Source: a virus. From it: DNA of 31,010 nucleotides. Below, in pieces: positions 14,662 through 21,169 of the stretch (the stretch's first letter is position 1; the number at the start of each line of letters is the position of its first letter). Below the pieces are notes generated by a model. That model did no database searches, was not told where the DNA came from, and worked only from the letters and a program-made list of their open reading frames with translations. The stretch is from IMG/VR virus record IMGVR_UViG_3300042566_000650, positions 1 to 31,010 of that record; one strand, written 5' to 3'. Both the position numbers and the translations under genes were made by a program.

Positions 14662-16794
14662 TTATTCACCTTTCTGGTTGTTAATAATATTGTCGATCAT
14701 GTTAATGTAATTCGCTACTTCCTGATCAGGGGCATAACGAATGTATTGCGCAAGAGGATAACGATTGTTAAGCTCGGTCACTTCTTGTTTGTACTTAGCA
14801 ACGGTTGCTGTAACGTCAATATTTGTGTTTGTTTGAACCTTGTATTGATTACATAACCATTGGACTGCATATTGAACTTTACTATCTACTTTCTTAACAT
14901 CTTTGAATTCTGTGTGCAGCTTGAGATACGGGCTGTCAGCATTCACTTTACTAAACACATTGTACTTGTAAACTTCACCAAAGTCAATAGCTGATTTGAT
15001 CAAACCCATTATCTGTTCATTACCGAATTTCTTCAGTTCCTGTTCAACATACGTGTCCAGATGAACCCAGTTTGTCATGGATTCTACTTCTGCTAAGTCT
15101 GCTTTACGCACACCAAAAACCTCAACCCTGATGTTTGCATCGTTCATATATTGACGCAATGCTTTTACGTTATCAACTTTACCCAAAGATCCAAAGCCTT
15201 TGATGGGCAAGTAGTAGTGAGTTTCAGTTTTGCTAAAATCGTTTAGCTTGCCATTGGCGCGCCAAACCATGTCCTCACTGTTACTTCTGCCGCCCCTACG
15301 CTCCAAGTGCATAATGCTAACGTTCTTAGCCATACCTGCTTTGCGCGGCTTTTCATCAAGTGTACTTGCAAGACAAATTTGTGCTTGGGGTGGATTCCTG
15401 ATTGCTGTAAAAAACGCAGCAGTATCCATTGCTTTAGTCTTGTCAGTAGGAGAAAGTACATACACTCTTTGATGAGTAATATTCTTGTTTTTCCAATGAT
15501 ACTTTGCACGTTCATAAGCACCTGTTTTGGTATCCTGAATTACAAAGTTGAGTTTTTCGTAAGGAGTAAAACTCCAAACAGCTTCGTATTCCCGCGTTTC
15601 TGTATTGTAAACACTATCTGAATTCTCAGTAGAACACCTGCTTCTATAGTCAGAATCAAACGCTTTAACAGTAATGTTGTACCGTGATGCCAAATCACTT
15701 ACTTTGATCTTAAAGGCTTGCGGATACAAGGAATACCCACCATTATTTTGAAACATGTCAAAATTTGTGTTCTGAATATACTGATATACTGCATCACGCC
15801 ACATATTAGACTGAGACTTGTTGACCAAGAAATAAGTACGTTCCCACAAGTTTTTAATCTTGTCAGCTTCAGTAGCTATATGTACTGTAAGTTGGTCACG
15901 CAACTGTTCAAGCTTTCGCTTGATTGCTTCTACTGTCATAGGAATGTAGCTCAAACCTTCACGCGATGCCTGAAAGTCCAGTTCGCCGATTGCAAATTCC
16001 ATTACCAATCCGCAGTTGAGCAGACTACGCAAATCACCTAGTGTTTGGTTACTGTCAGGGATGCGAATCGGATAACCAATGTTACCCATGATAGCAACAC
16101 TGTTGTTCAAGCCTTTTACTAGATGCACACCTGGAACAACATCACGAGTTTCATACTCAAAGTTATCAAACTTGAACCTGCTGTTACCAGAAACAACAGG
16201 CTTGTGCTTGAAGGTGCGATACACAAAAATAGCTTCTTGGCAGAAGTCATTAAAGTCATACTGATTTTCTACAGCAAACCTAATTTCTACACCAGCGGGG
16301 TCAGTAGTTTCTTCTTGTGCCATGAGTGCAATACTGGGTACACCATGCTCGTTAATAAACGCGGTGTAAACGCCTTTGATGCCATCTTTGATTGCGGTTA
16401 CCGTAAAGTTATCGGTATAGCTGAAGGGAGACTTTGAACCCAGACCCAGTGCACCAACAAAGTCATTGCTGCCAGTCTTGGTACTTTCAAAGAAAGTAGT
16501 AAAGATGTTGGTTACTTCATTATCACTCAAACCCACGCCATAGTCGCGGATTGAAAAGTAAGATTCAAGTGAGTTGGGCAGATGTACGTCAAACGGAGTT
16601 TCGGTTTTACCTGCAGCAACGTGACTGTCGTATGCGTTACAAGAAAGCTCACGCACGATTGCGCGAATCTTGTTGGCGTACAAGCCGTCAGCTAGAATGC
16701 GGAAAGATTTTGCAGTAGCTTTGATCTTGAAGTCGGTAGTAGCACCAACATTGCTCAAAATCGCTTCGTTTTCAACTTGCTTAGTGAGGATCAT
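14662..16794 (-). CDS. rIIA: rIIA-like protein with GHKL ATPase domain
   Basis: A 710-residue protein (T4 RIIA is 725). The N-terminal GHKL ATP-binding fold is clear: N-box 'VRELSCNAYDSHVA' with N53, 'DYGVGLS' (84-90) as the DxGxG motif, and 'GALGLGSKSPFSY' (114-126) as the glycine-rich lid. Hsp90, MutL and gyrase B share this fold. The large C-terminal part has no motif I can name and no membrane helix, so membrane association as in T4 would be peripheral. It is followed directly by rIIB, making a two-gene operon with its own early promoter. The likely role is early membrane-linked protection against host or prophage exclusion. Confidence 0.9.
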   Translation of the reverse strand: MILTKQVENEAILSNVGATTDFKIKATAKSFRILADGLYANKIRAIVRELSCNAYDSHVAAGKTETPFDVHLPNSLESYFSIRDYGVGLSDNEVTNIFTTFFESTKTGSNDFVGALGLGSKSPFSYTDNFTVTAIKDGIKGVYTAFINEHGVPSIALMAQEETTDPAGVEIRFAVENQYDFNDFCQEAIFVYRTFKHKPVVSGNSRFKFDNFEYETRDVVPGVHLVKGLNNSVAIMGNIGYPIRIPDSNQTLGDLRSLLNCGLVMEFAIGELDFQASREGLSYIPMTVEAIKRKLEQLRDQLTVHIATEADKIKNLWERTYFLVNKSQSNMWRDAVYQYIQNTNFDMFQNNGGYSLYPQAFKIKVSDLASRYNITVKAFDSDYRSRCSTENSDSVYNTETREYEAVWSFTPYEKLNFVIQDTKTGAYERAKYHWKNKNITHQRVYVLSPTDKTKAMDTAAFFTAIRNPPQAQICLASTLDEKPRKAGMAKNVSIMHLERRGGRSNSEDMVWRANGKLNDFSKTETHYYLPIKGFGSLGKVDNVKALRQYMNDANIRVEVFGVRKADLAEVESMTNWVHLDTYVEQELKKFGNEQIMGLIKSAIDFGEVYKYNVFSKVNADSPYLKLHTEFKDVKKVDSKVQYAVQWLCNQYKVQTNTNIDVTATVAKYKQEVTELNNRYPLAQYIRYAPDQEVANYINMIDNIINNQKGE

Positions 16795-16826
16795 TTAAGA
16801 TTCCTTTGTTCAGTGAATATGTGATT

Positions 16827-16854
16827 ATTATAACAGATTTGGAACTAAAGTCAA
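16827..16854 (-). promoter_or_regulatory. Early sigma-70 promoter of the rII operon
   Basis: TTGACT (16849-16854), 16 bp, TATAAT (16827-16832). The lipoprotein gene's stop codon lies only three bases upstream of the -35. Confidence 0.88.
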
Positions 16855-16857
16855 GCC

Positions 16858-17076
16858 TTATTCACAAGTTTCTACGGTTGAGTCAGGCTTGAATTTTGGT
16901 GCGAAGCCCCAACCATGGTAGTCTACCCCGTGTCCATGATAGTAGTAAACTACTCCATTTAAACAAACTTCCGGGAGAGATGTCTCTATTCTACCAGCAC
17001 TGTCTCTGACCCGATCATCAGCAGGTGAACAAGCAACCATTAAGCTCAGTGATAATAGGATAAATGCGGTTTTCAT
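16858..17076 (-). CDS. Small lipoprotein
   Basis: A 72-residue protein with a lipoprotein signal: 'MKTAFILLSLSLMVAC', K2 then a hydrophobic run and Cys16 as the lipidated residue. The lipobox LMVAC is slightly off consensus. After cleavage, about 57 residues would face the periplasm, with two more cysteines able to form a disulfide ('EVCLNGVVYYYHGHG' and 'TVETC'). AAGGAG stands before the ATG. It is a single-gene unit with an early promoter. Early phage lipoproteins such as T5 Llp block receptors to stop superinfection; that role is an inference from type and timing. Its C-terminal pattern is one I recall from other phage proteins. Confidence 0.8.
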   Translation of the reverse strand: MKTAFILLSLSLMVACSPADDRVRDSAGRIETSLPEVCLNGVVYYYHGHGVDYHGWGFAPKFKPDSTVETCE

Positions 17077-17108
17077 GTTATTGCTCCTTATTCGTTGACT
17101 ATAAAGCT

Positions 17109-17136
17109 ATTATACACTATTTGGGCGAGAAGTCAA
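17109..17136 (-). promoter_or_regulatory. Early sigma-70 promoter of the lipoprotein gene
   Basis: TTGACT (17131-17136), 16 bp, TATAAT (17109-17114). The leader (TAGCTTTATAGTCAACGAA) matches the leader of the kinase gene promoter at 21617. Confidence 0.87.
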
Positions 17137-17142
17137 GTCTTT

Positions 17143-17283
17143 TTAGAAGTCGGGATAACCGTCACCTGCCATAGCAATCTTAGAGTAGGCTTCTTGTTCA
17201 GTAAGCGGTACACAGTTGTGTTGTGCTAAGATTTCAGGACCTACTACATGTATACAGCTAAATACTGTATGCAATGGACACAC
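17143..17283 (-). CDS. Possible small protein (about 46 residues)
   Basis: An open frame from GTG 17283 (or TTG 17274) to TAA 17143, ending 'TEQEAYSKIAMAGDGYPDF'. Its stop lies seven bases upstream of the lipoprotein promoter, the same spacing pattern as real neighbours, and the C-terminal half reads like a genuine protein. Against it, no ATG is available and an in-frame stop lies nine codons before GTG. It may be the remnant of a longer gene whose 5' part was replaced by the plus-strand frame that overlaps it. Low confidence. Confidence 0.35.
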   Translation of the reverse strand: MCPLHTVFSCIHVVGPEILAQHNCVPLTEQEAYSKIAMAGDGYPDF

Positions 17284-17520
17284 ATCAATGATCAGCTACA
17301 GTATGCTCAACAAGCACTGGGTCTGTCTGATCACGGAATGGTATCAAACTTGTATATACAAGGTCCACATGGTACAGTACGGGCATATGACATAGGTTGG
17401 ATTGATGCAGGATACTATGAGCAATATCCGGATAGATTATGGGATCTCTATCTAGATATACTAGCAGTACTAGACGGACACTATCACTGCTGTTTATCAG
17501 GGCGTGTTTGGAATCTTTGA
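17248..17520 (+). CDS. Possible plus-strand protein of unknown function
   Basis: A 90-residue frame starting 'MYTAKYCMQWTHINDQ' and containing 'GLSDHGMVSNLYIQGPHGTV' and 'DIGWIDAGYYEQYPDRLWD'. Composition is plausible for a soluble acidic protein, and the minus strand opposite it (17284-17483) is full of stops, so a gap would otherwise remain in dense coding. AGGAC lies ten bases before the ATG; a second ATG at 17269 is possible. It overlaps the membrane-protein gene end to end by 37 bases. No promoter is seen on the plus strand. It runs against the direction of every neighbour, so I keep it as tentative. Confidence 0.45.
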   Translation: MYTAKYCMQWTHINDQLQYAQQALGLSDHGMVSNLYIQGPHGTVRAYDIGWIDAGYYEQYPDRLWDLYLDILAVLDGHYHCCLSGRVWNL

Positions 17521-17708
17521 AAGCGTCTCTGTTGCCACCACATGAGCCAAGGACTTACATGTGCGATAGCCATAACCAACCACATCGTGGGCATCTCTAG
17601 TGTAAATCCGCCACACATACTGTGATGTGTGAGTGCATAGCTGAGTATTGCCCCCAATAAGAACATGGGTGCTGGTGCTAGACTAAAAAAGGTATTGACT
17701 GTTCTCAT
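17484..17708 (-). CDS. Small membrane protein, two transmembrane segments
   Basis: A 74-residue protein with hydrophobic helices at about 8-28 ('SLAPAPMFLLGAILSYAL') and 40-60 ('MWLVMAIAHVSPWLMWW') and a basic tail (QQRRFQRFQTRPDKQQ). It probably sits in the inner membrane as a hairpin. Its 5' untranslated region holds three copies of a 13-bp palindromic repeat that separate the only good Shine-Dalgarno (GGGAG) from the ATG by about 38 bases. Translation may therefore be weak or structure-dependent. The function is unknown. Confidence 0.65.
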   Translation of the reverse strand: MRTVNTFFSLAPAPMFLLGAILSYALTHHSMCGGFTLEMPTMWLVMAIAHVSPWLMWWQQRRFQRFQTRPDKQQ

Positions 17709-17710
17709 AC

Positions 17711-17749
17711 AGATATTTATCTGAGATATTTATCTGAGATATTTATCTC
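17711..17749. repeat. Three tandem 13-bp palindromic repeats in a 5' leader
   Basis: AGATATTTATCTG is repeated at 17711-17723 and 17724-17736, and once more with a final C at 17737-17749. Each unit is itself an inverted repeat (AGATA-TT-TATCT). The array lies between GGGAG and the start codon of the membrane-protein gene. The paralogous leader at 20835-20850 has no array. Confidence 0.92.
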
Positions 17750-17772
17750 CCGTTTCATCAATTTATATAACT

Positions 17773-17800
17773 ATTATAGCAGAAATGGGTAGAAAGTCAA
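17773..17800 (-). promoter_or_regulatory. Early sigma-70 promoter
   Basis: TTGACT (17795-17800), 16 bp, TATAAT (17773-17778) with TGC before the -10. Promoter and leader down to GGGAGATAAA are nearly identical to those of the Cys-rich gene at 20834. Confidence 0.88.
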
Positions 17801-17829
17801 GCCTTTTTATATAAAAAGATTTCTTTAAT

Positions 17830-17844
17830 AAAATCAATAACTTA
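17830..17844 (-). repeat. Dispersed TAAGTTATTGATTTT element carrying a stop codon
   Basis: The TAA of the element is the stop codon of the gene at 17842. It is followed leftward by a weak GATTT/AAATC stem and TTTTT, so it probably ends the transcript just before the promoter at 17773. Confidence 0.6.
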
Positions 17845-18192
17845 CCAATATACCGTGATACTAAACTTATTATCAGGGTCTTCTTCATCAAGAAGGCTGT
17901 ATATTGTTTTAAAATATTGTATATCAGAATTATGTTTTACCATTCTGAGAACATATCCATTTTCAGACAACTTATTACAAATAATTTTATGAGCACCCTC
18001 AAGATTGCTTACAGGTTTACTAGAAGGGAATATTGATATGTACCCATAGTTGCCAAGTGCTTCATCTAAGTAAATATGATGCTGACCCGACATAGCAGCA
18101 CTATCTATCTGTTGAGATATAAATTCCAAAACTCTTTCAATTTTAGCTGCTGAGTTATCTGTTTTTTCTCTTGCTTGTGTTGCTGTAATCAT
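17842..18192 (-). CDS. Small early phage protein, unknown function
   Basis: A 116-residue protein beginning 'MITATQAREKTDNSAAKIERVL', with helices, 'QIDSAAMSGQHHIYLDEAL' and 'KLSENGYVLRMV'. The order helix, 'A..G', strand, 'L...GY.V' is one I recall from a widespread family of small phage proteins with no assigned function. It overlaps the upstream gene by four bases and is the last gene of a seven-gene unit (19353 to 17842). The stop codon is inside a dispersed repeat. Confidence 0.7.
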   Translation of the reverse strand: MITATQAREKTDNSAAKIERVLEFISQQIDSAAMSGQHHIYLDEALGNYGYISIFPSSKPVSNLEGAHKIICNKLSENGYVLRMVKHNSDIQYFKTIYSLLDEEDPDNKFSITVYW

Positions 18193-18380
18193 GCTTGCTC
18201 CTTGTCCAGAATCTCGTCCAGAATAGATTTAATTTCCACCAATCGTCTTTCCCAACGTTCCATCATGCGTCTAAAGTCTTCAATTGCTTCTTCATCGTGA
18301 AACGTGTCACCACTAAATAAAGCAGCGTCTATTTCGTCAATAGCACCATCAACCAACTCTTTATAATCAATATTCATCAT
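18189..18380 (-). CDS. Small helical acidic protein
   Basis: A 63-residue protein, 'MMNIDYKELVDGAIDEIDAAL...', with a long, highly charged helix ('EDFRRMMERWERRLVEIK') likely to form a coiled coil. It overlaps its upstream mini-ORF and downstream gene by three or four bases each. No family is recognised. Possibly a protein-protein interaction partner. Confidence 0.6.
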   Translation of the reverse strand: MMNIDYKELVDGAIDEIDAALFSGDTFHDEEAIEDFRRMMERWERRLVEIKSILDEILDKEQA

Positions 18381-18427
18381 ACACCTACCATATCAGTTAA
18401 AATTTCCCATTCTTCACAATCATTCAT
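18377..18427 (-). CDS. Possible 16-residue coupled mini-gene
   Basis: ATG 18427 opens 'MNDCEEWEILTDMVGV' and the TGA overlaps the next ATG. It begins inside the stop of the upstream gene, so it fits exactly the otherwise empty space between two genes in a chain of four-base overlaps. It could serve only for translational coupling. Its end supplies GGTAGGTG before the next start. Confidence 0.3.
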   Translation of the reverse strand: MNDCEEWEILTDMVGV

Positions 18428-18732
18428 GGTATTGAAGTCCTCCCCATTTCAGGTATAAAAACTTCACCTATGAACCTGAGATTATTATCTTTAGTATGCT
18501 TCATATGTCCCGCGATTGCTTCTTCCCAAGTGTCGTAACGCTCTAACACATCGCTACCATCTTTACAAAAGATGCAAGTTTCAAACTTGTAGCCAAGATG
18601 CAATCCATACTTTTCCATCGTGTTAATTTTAGGCATTTCTGTGGTATATAAAGTCACATCGGCAGGAAACATCCACTCCCAGTGTTTAACTGAGTTGTTG
18701 CTTTCACATTGTCGTCTTGCTGATATTTCCAT
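18424..18732 (-). CDS. Small early phage protein, unknown function
   Basis: A 102-residue protein, 'MEISARRQCESNNSVKHWEW...', containing 'GYKFETCIFCKDGSDVLERYDTWEEAIAGH'. The tail 'ERYDTWEEAIAGHMKHTKD' is a pattern common in small phage proteins with a strand followed by a helix. A C-x2-C pair (CIFC) plus C9 could bind metal, but too few ligands are clear. It belongs to the 19353-17842 unit. Confidence 0.65.
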   Translation of the reverse strand: MEISARRQCESNNSVKHWEWMFPADVTLYTTEMPKINTMEKYGLHLGYKFETCIFCKDGSDVLERYDTWEEAIAGHMKHTKDNNLRFIGEVFIPEMGRTSIP

Positions 18733-18734
18733 TA

Positions 18735-18929
18735 TTAATCTTTTTCTGAAAATTTGTTAAGAGGGTCGCCTAAATATTTATGTATCATTTTTTCTATCCA
18801 AGCGGTACAATTCCAAACTAATTCTAAAAGTTGGCGAATGACAAACAACACACAAACACTTATCGCAATAAGTAACATGGGAATAAACACCAAATACCAT
18901 CGCCATGATCTTTTAATTTTCATCATCAT
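18735..18929 (-). CDS. Small single-span membrane protein
   Basis: A 64-residue protein with a basic start ('MMMKIKRSWRWY') and one strong hydrophobic segment at about 12-34 ('LVFIPMLLIAISVCVLFVI'), then an amphipathic C-terminal part ('AWIEKMIHKYLGDPLNKF'). The topology is probably N-in with the tail in the periplasm. It overlaps the upstream 47-residue gene by four bases. Holin or membrane-anchor roles are possible; nothing decides. Confidence 0.65.
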   Translation of the reverse strand: MMMKIKRSWRWYLVFIPMLLIAISVCVLFVIRQLLELVWNCTAWIEKMIHKYLGDPLNKFSEKD

Positions 18930-19069
18930 CGGCAGTGTGTATGTGTAGTTTTAGTTAATAACGATATATGGTCTATTAACTGTTGAGCCACTATCTCAAG
19001 TTTTTCAATACGGAGATTGCTTTCTTCTGTAAGACGAATAGCTTCCGCAATTTGTTCTTCAATTGTCAT
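18926..19069 (-). CDS. Small coiled-coil protein (47 residues)
   Basis: ATG 19069 overlaps the upstream TGA (ATGA) and the stop at 18926 overlaps the next ATG. The peptide 'MTIEEQIAEAIRLTEESN' continues as 'LRIEKLEIVAQQLIDHISLL', a heptad-like helix suited to a coiled coil, then a short His/Thr tail. Its fit between overlapping neighbours and good composition make it a likely gene despite its size. Confidence 0.6.
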   Translation of the reverse strand: MTIEEQIAEAIRLTEESNLRIEKLEIVAQQLIDHISLLTKTTHTHCR

Positions 19070-19353
19070 ACTGGGTCCTTTACATAAGTTGACAGAATCC
19101 ACTTAGCACGATTTAGTGCTTGGCGAACATCTTCCACAGTCATAAGATCGTATGTGCCGCCGTTATCACTGTTCAGCATTGCCTGACAGTCTGACATAAT
19201 GCTCATAGCAATCATAGCAGCATCTCGGTGAAAAGATGAGATGCCACTGAATATTTCACGTTCTACAGTTTCGCGCATATCGGATACTGAGCAGCCATAC
19301 ATACGAACTTCGTTACGCTCTTGATCATTCATTTCAGCGAAAAGCTTAGTCAT
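19066..19353 (-). CDS. Small helical early protein
   Basis: A 95-residue protein, first of its unit, starting 'MTKLFAEMNDQERNEVRMYG'. It is predicted to be mostly helical, with 'FHRDAAMIAMSIMSDCQAML' and 'VEDVRQALNRAKWIL'. GGAGAG precedes the ATG. No family is recognised. Confidence 0.65.
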   Translation of the reverse strand: MTKLFAEMNDQERNEVRMYGCSVSDMRETVEREIFSGISSFHRDAAMIAMSIMSDCQAMLNSDNGGTYDLMTVEDVRQALNRAKWILSTYVKDPV

Positions 19354-19387
19354 GTCTTATCTCTCCGTTAATCAACTTTATAATACT

Positions 19388-19415
19388 ATTATAGCAGAAA
19401 TGGGCAAGAAGTCAA
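19388..19415 (-). promoter_or_regulatory. Early sigma-70 promoter of the 19353-17842 unit
   Basis: TTGACT (19410-19415), 16 bp, TATAAT (19388-19393) with TGC before the -10. The core differs from the promoter at 11089 by one spacer base. Confidence 0.88.
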
Positions 19416-19420
19416 GCCTT

Positions 19421-19451
19421 TTATATAAATAAAACGCTTGAAAAATCAAGC
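19421..19451 (-). terminator. Terminator overlapping a stop codon
   Basis: Leftward: GCTTGA-TTTT-TCAAGC (19436-19451) followed by GTTTTATTTATAT. The TGA stop of the gene at 19446 is inside the first arm, and the next promoter begins five bases further on. Confidence 0.75.
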
Positions 19452-19760
19452 ACCTGTATCAAATGTTCCGCCCACGCCAACTATTGCCGCCGCGAACCAT
19501 TCATAAAAAGCAGTTGCTTCAGCTTGCGGTGTACTGTACATTGGCCATTCTCGTCTGTCACCGCCCAAACTTTCAACCAAATGATTAATCAGATAGTCAC
19601 GAGCAGCAGTGTCCCTAATGCTACCATCAGCCAACTCACCAATCAGTATGCCTGACTTTTTGATTATAGAAACCAGATACTCTTCTGGTAGTGTAGTGCC
19701 GAAGTATTCACTTAACACATCAGCCGCTGGTTCGCAGTCTATTTCAATTGTAAATTTCAT
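19446..19760 (-). CDS. Small acidic phage protein, unknown function
   Basis: A 104-residue protein, 'MKFTIEIDCEPAADVLSEYFG...', with 'LINHLVESLGGDRREWPMY' and an Ala-rich end ('ATAFYEWFAAAIVGVGG'). Its ATG overlaps the last base of the RNA ligase stop codon, so the two are co-translated. No family is recognised. The TGA stop lies in a terminator stem. Confidence 0.65.
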   Translation of the reverse strand: MKFTIEIDCEPAADVLSEYFGTTLPEEYLVSIIKKSGILIGELADGSIRDTAARDYLINHLVESLGGDRREWPMYSTPQAEATAFYEWFAAAIVGVGGTFDTGA

Positions 19761-20677
19761 TACATATTCTCCAAAAAGTTACGGCACCATGCCAATCGCG
19801 CTTGTTCATCCAGTGTAGTGAATTCGTCAATTTTAGCACGAATCTCGTTAAGCAAAGGATAGTATTCCTCGTCTAAAATCTCATATGCTGCCTGTGTCAA
19901 CAGCTTATCAGTGCGAGGGTTACGAGCTACAAACTTTTGTGCCAAATAGTACTTTGTCTTGATCTTTGCAGCACGACCGTCCATATGATAAAACACCACA
20001 CCTTCTCTACGTGAAGTCAACATAGACTTTTCCAATTCAGCTACAGTAGTTACCATATAGCTGGGTACAGGATTAACCTTCATCCATCGTGCCTTTCTGA
20101 TCAGATCACATGCAATTGTTTCGTATGCCATATGACGCATATCAGAGTACCAGTCGTTGATACGATATCCCAGGTAATACAATCCTGCTTGTTCAGGAAT
20201 GATATGTGGATCTGACGGATGCACTACTTCAAACAGCAATGTCACTTTGCCGTTCTGACAAAAATGCTTTATCACAAACACATCAGCCGTATCTAAAATC
20301 ATCCGTTCTGCCATTACAGCAAAGTCAGAGTCCAGTGAACCAGTAGTAGATACTAGCAACTCGTCCTTATAAGTAGTCACTGATGCCATGAAGCCGTTGA
20401 CTTTATCATAAGCCAAAACTACATCGTTGGGCTGGAACACAGGAGCACGATCTTCAATACCGTGGTTATAGATTTTTGTGAATGGCCGCACGATCACGTT
20501 GAAGTCACGATCAATTACGGTGCCTCGGCACTCTTCCAGATACTCGTTCCAAAGTGCGTCAAAGAATACCCGCCGCTTGTACTTTAATACAAACAAGCCA
20601 GGATAGCGCGTGGACTCGCGCATAGTTACTAAGTCTGGATTCTGTTCTACAAAAGCTTTCAGTTCTAACCGACCCAT
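19760..20677 (-). CDS. RNA ligase, T4 Rnl1-like
   Basis: A 305-residue ATP-dependent RNA ligase. ATG 20677 is chosen because AGGA lies nine bases upstream and follows the preceding stop; the longer frame from 20737 overlaps the Cys-rich gene. Nucleotidyltransferase motifs are present: motif I 'KVNG' (92-95, Lys92 adenylated), motif IIIa 'LLFEVVHP' (147-154), motif IV 'EGVVFY' (225-230) and motif V 'KIKTKYY' (238-244). Rnl1 seals tRNA breaks made by host anticodon nucleases after Pnk has healed the ends. A Pnk-like kinase gene is in the next transcription unit. The family size is about 370, so the C-terminal domain here is somewhat short. Confidence 0.88.
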   Translation of the reverse strand: MGRLELKAFVEQNPDLVTMRESTRYPGLFVLKYKRRVFFDALWNEYLEECRGTVIDRDFNVIVRPFTKIYNHGIEDRAPVFQPNDVVLAYDKVNGFMASVTTYKDELLVSTTGSLDSDFAVMAERMILDTADVFVIKHFCQNGKVTLLFEVVHPSDPHIIPEQAGLYYLGYRINDWYSDMRHMAYETIACDLIRKARWMKVNPVPSYMVTTVAELEKSMLTSRREGVVFYHMDGRAAKIKTKYYLAQKFVARNPRTDKLLTQAAYEILDEEYYPLLNEIRAKIDEFTTLDEQARLAWCRNFLENM

Positions 20678-20678
20678 T

Positions 20679-20834
20679 TTATATATCCTGACAGCATTGA
20701 GTTTCACATTCCTGGCAACAAGTACACAGAGTTTCACGGTCGTCGGCTATTTCTTCTGCGTAAGGGCAAGTGTGCGGAGACTGGGCTTCTCCTTGTTGGC
20801 ATCGTGAACATAATACTACTTGATCGTCTGACAT
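20679..20834 (-). CDS. Cysteine-rich zinc-binding protein (51 residues)
   Basis: ATG 20834 with GGGAG ten bases upstream. The peptide has 'VLCSRCQQ' (C9-x2-C12), 'HTCPYAEEI' (H21, C23) and 'LCTCCQECETQCC' with seven further positions clustering six Cys at residues 37-48. This should bind one or two zinc ions. The pattern CxxC-HTCPYAEEI-LCxCC-C is one I recall from small phage proteins of unknown role. It is the first gene of the RNA ligase unit and ends two bases before the ligase ATG. It may be a nucleic-acid or protein adaptor. Confidence 0.75.
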   Translation of the reverse strand: MSDDQVVLCSRCQQGEAQSPHTCPYAEEIADDRETLCTCCQECETQCCQDI

Positions 20835-20868
20835 CTTTTTATCTCCCGTTTCATCAATTTATATAACT

Positions 20869-20896
20869 ATTATAGCAGATTTGGGTAAGAAGTCAA
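20869..20896 (-). promoter_or_regulatory. Early sigma-70 promoter of the RNA ligase unit
   Basis: TTGACT (20891-20896), 16 bp, TATAAT (20869-20874) with TGC before the -10. The leader is almost the same as at 17743-17772. Confidence 0.9.
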
Positions 20897-20925
20897 GCCT
20901 TTTGATAAAAATAGATTTCTTTAAG

Positions 20926-20938
20926 AATCAATAACTTA
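20926..20938 (-). repeat. Dispersed TAAGTTATTGATT element carrying a stop codon
   Basis: TAA of the element is the stop of the gene at 20936. An imperfect palindrome GATTCTTAAAGAAATC follows, then TATTTTT, consistent with a weak terminator. Confidence 0.6.
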
Positions 20939-21169
20939 GCTACTGAACCCAGTAAAGTTACCTATGCCATCATGATTCAACTTGGTATTTTCGCCGTCAC
21001 TGTCAAAGTATACAATCTGTTTTGTCCCGGTTGCTTGGCCTGACTTAAACAAATACTTGACTACGGCTTCAGCATCATTAGTAATCGTTTTGTAAGTATC
21101 CCAGGGACCTAGATCCCTAAGAACGATTACTTCAGATGAGTTGGACAGGATAGTAAAATTAGCATTCAT
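20936..21169 (-). CDS. Small conserved phage protein, unknown function
   Basis: A 77-residue protein from ATG 21169, chosen because GAGG lies seven bases upstream inside the end of the kinase gene; the longer frame is an overlap shadow. The pattern 'LRDLGPWDTYKTITNDAEAV' followed by 'IVYFDSDGE' and a C-terminal 'GNFTGF' is one I recall from many phage proteins, without an assigned role. It is the last gene of the kinase unit. Confidence 0.75.
   Translation of the reverse strand: MNANFTILSNSSEVIVLRDLGPWDTYKTITNDAEAVVKYLFKSGQATGTKQIVYFDSDGENTKLNHDGIGNFTGFSS

Noticed and set aside
15230-16437. Plus- and minus-strand frames of 80-107 residues inside rIIA
   Set aside because: They lie wholly within the well-supported rIIA gene and have no starts, motifs or plausible composition.
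18754-18948. Plus-strand 64-residue frame opposite the small membrane protein
   Set aside because: The minus-strand genes here form a continuous chain of four-base overlaps, and the plus frame has no ribosome binding site.
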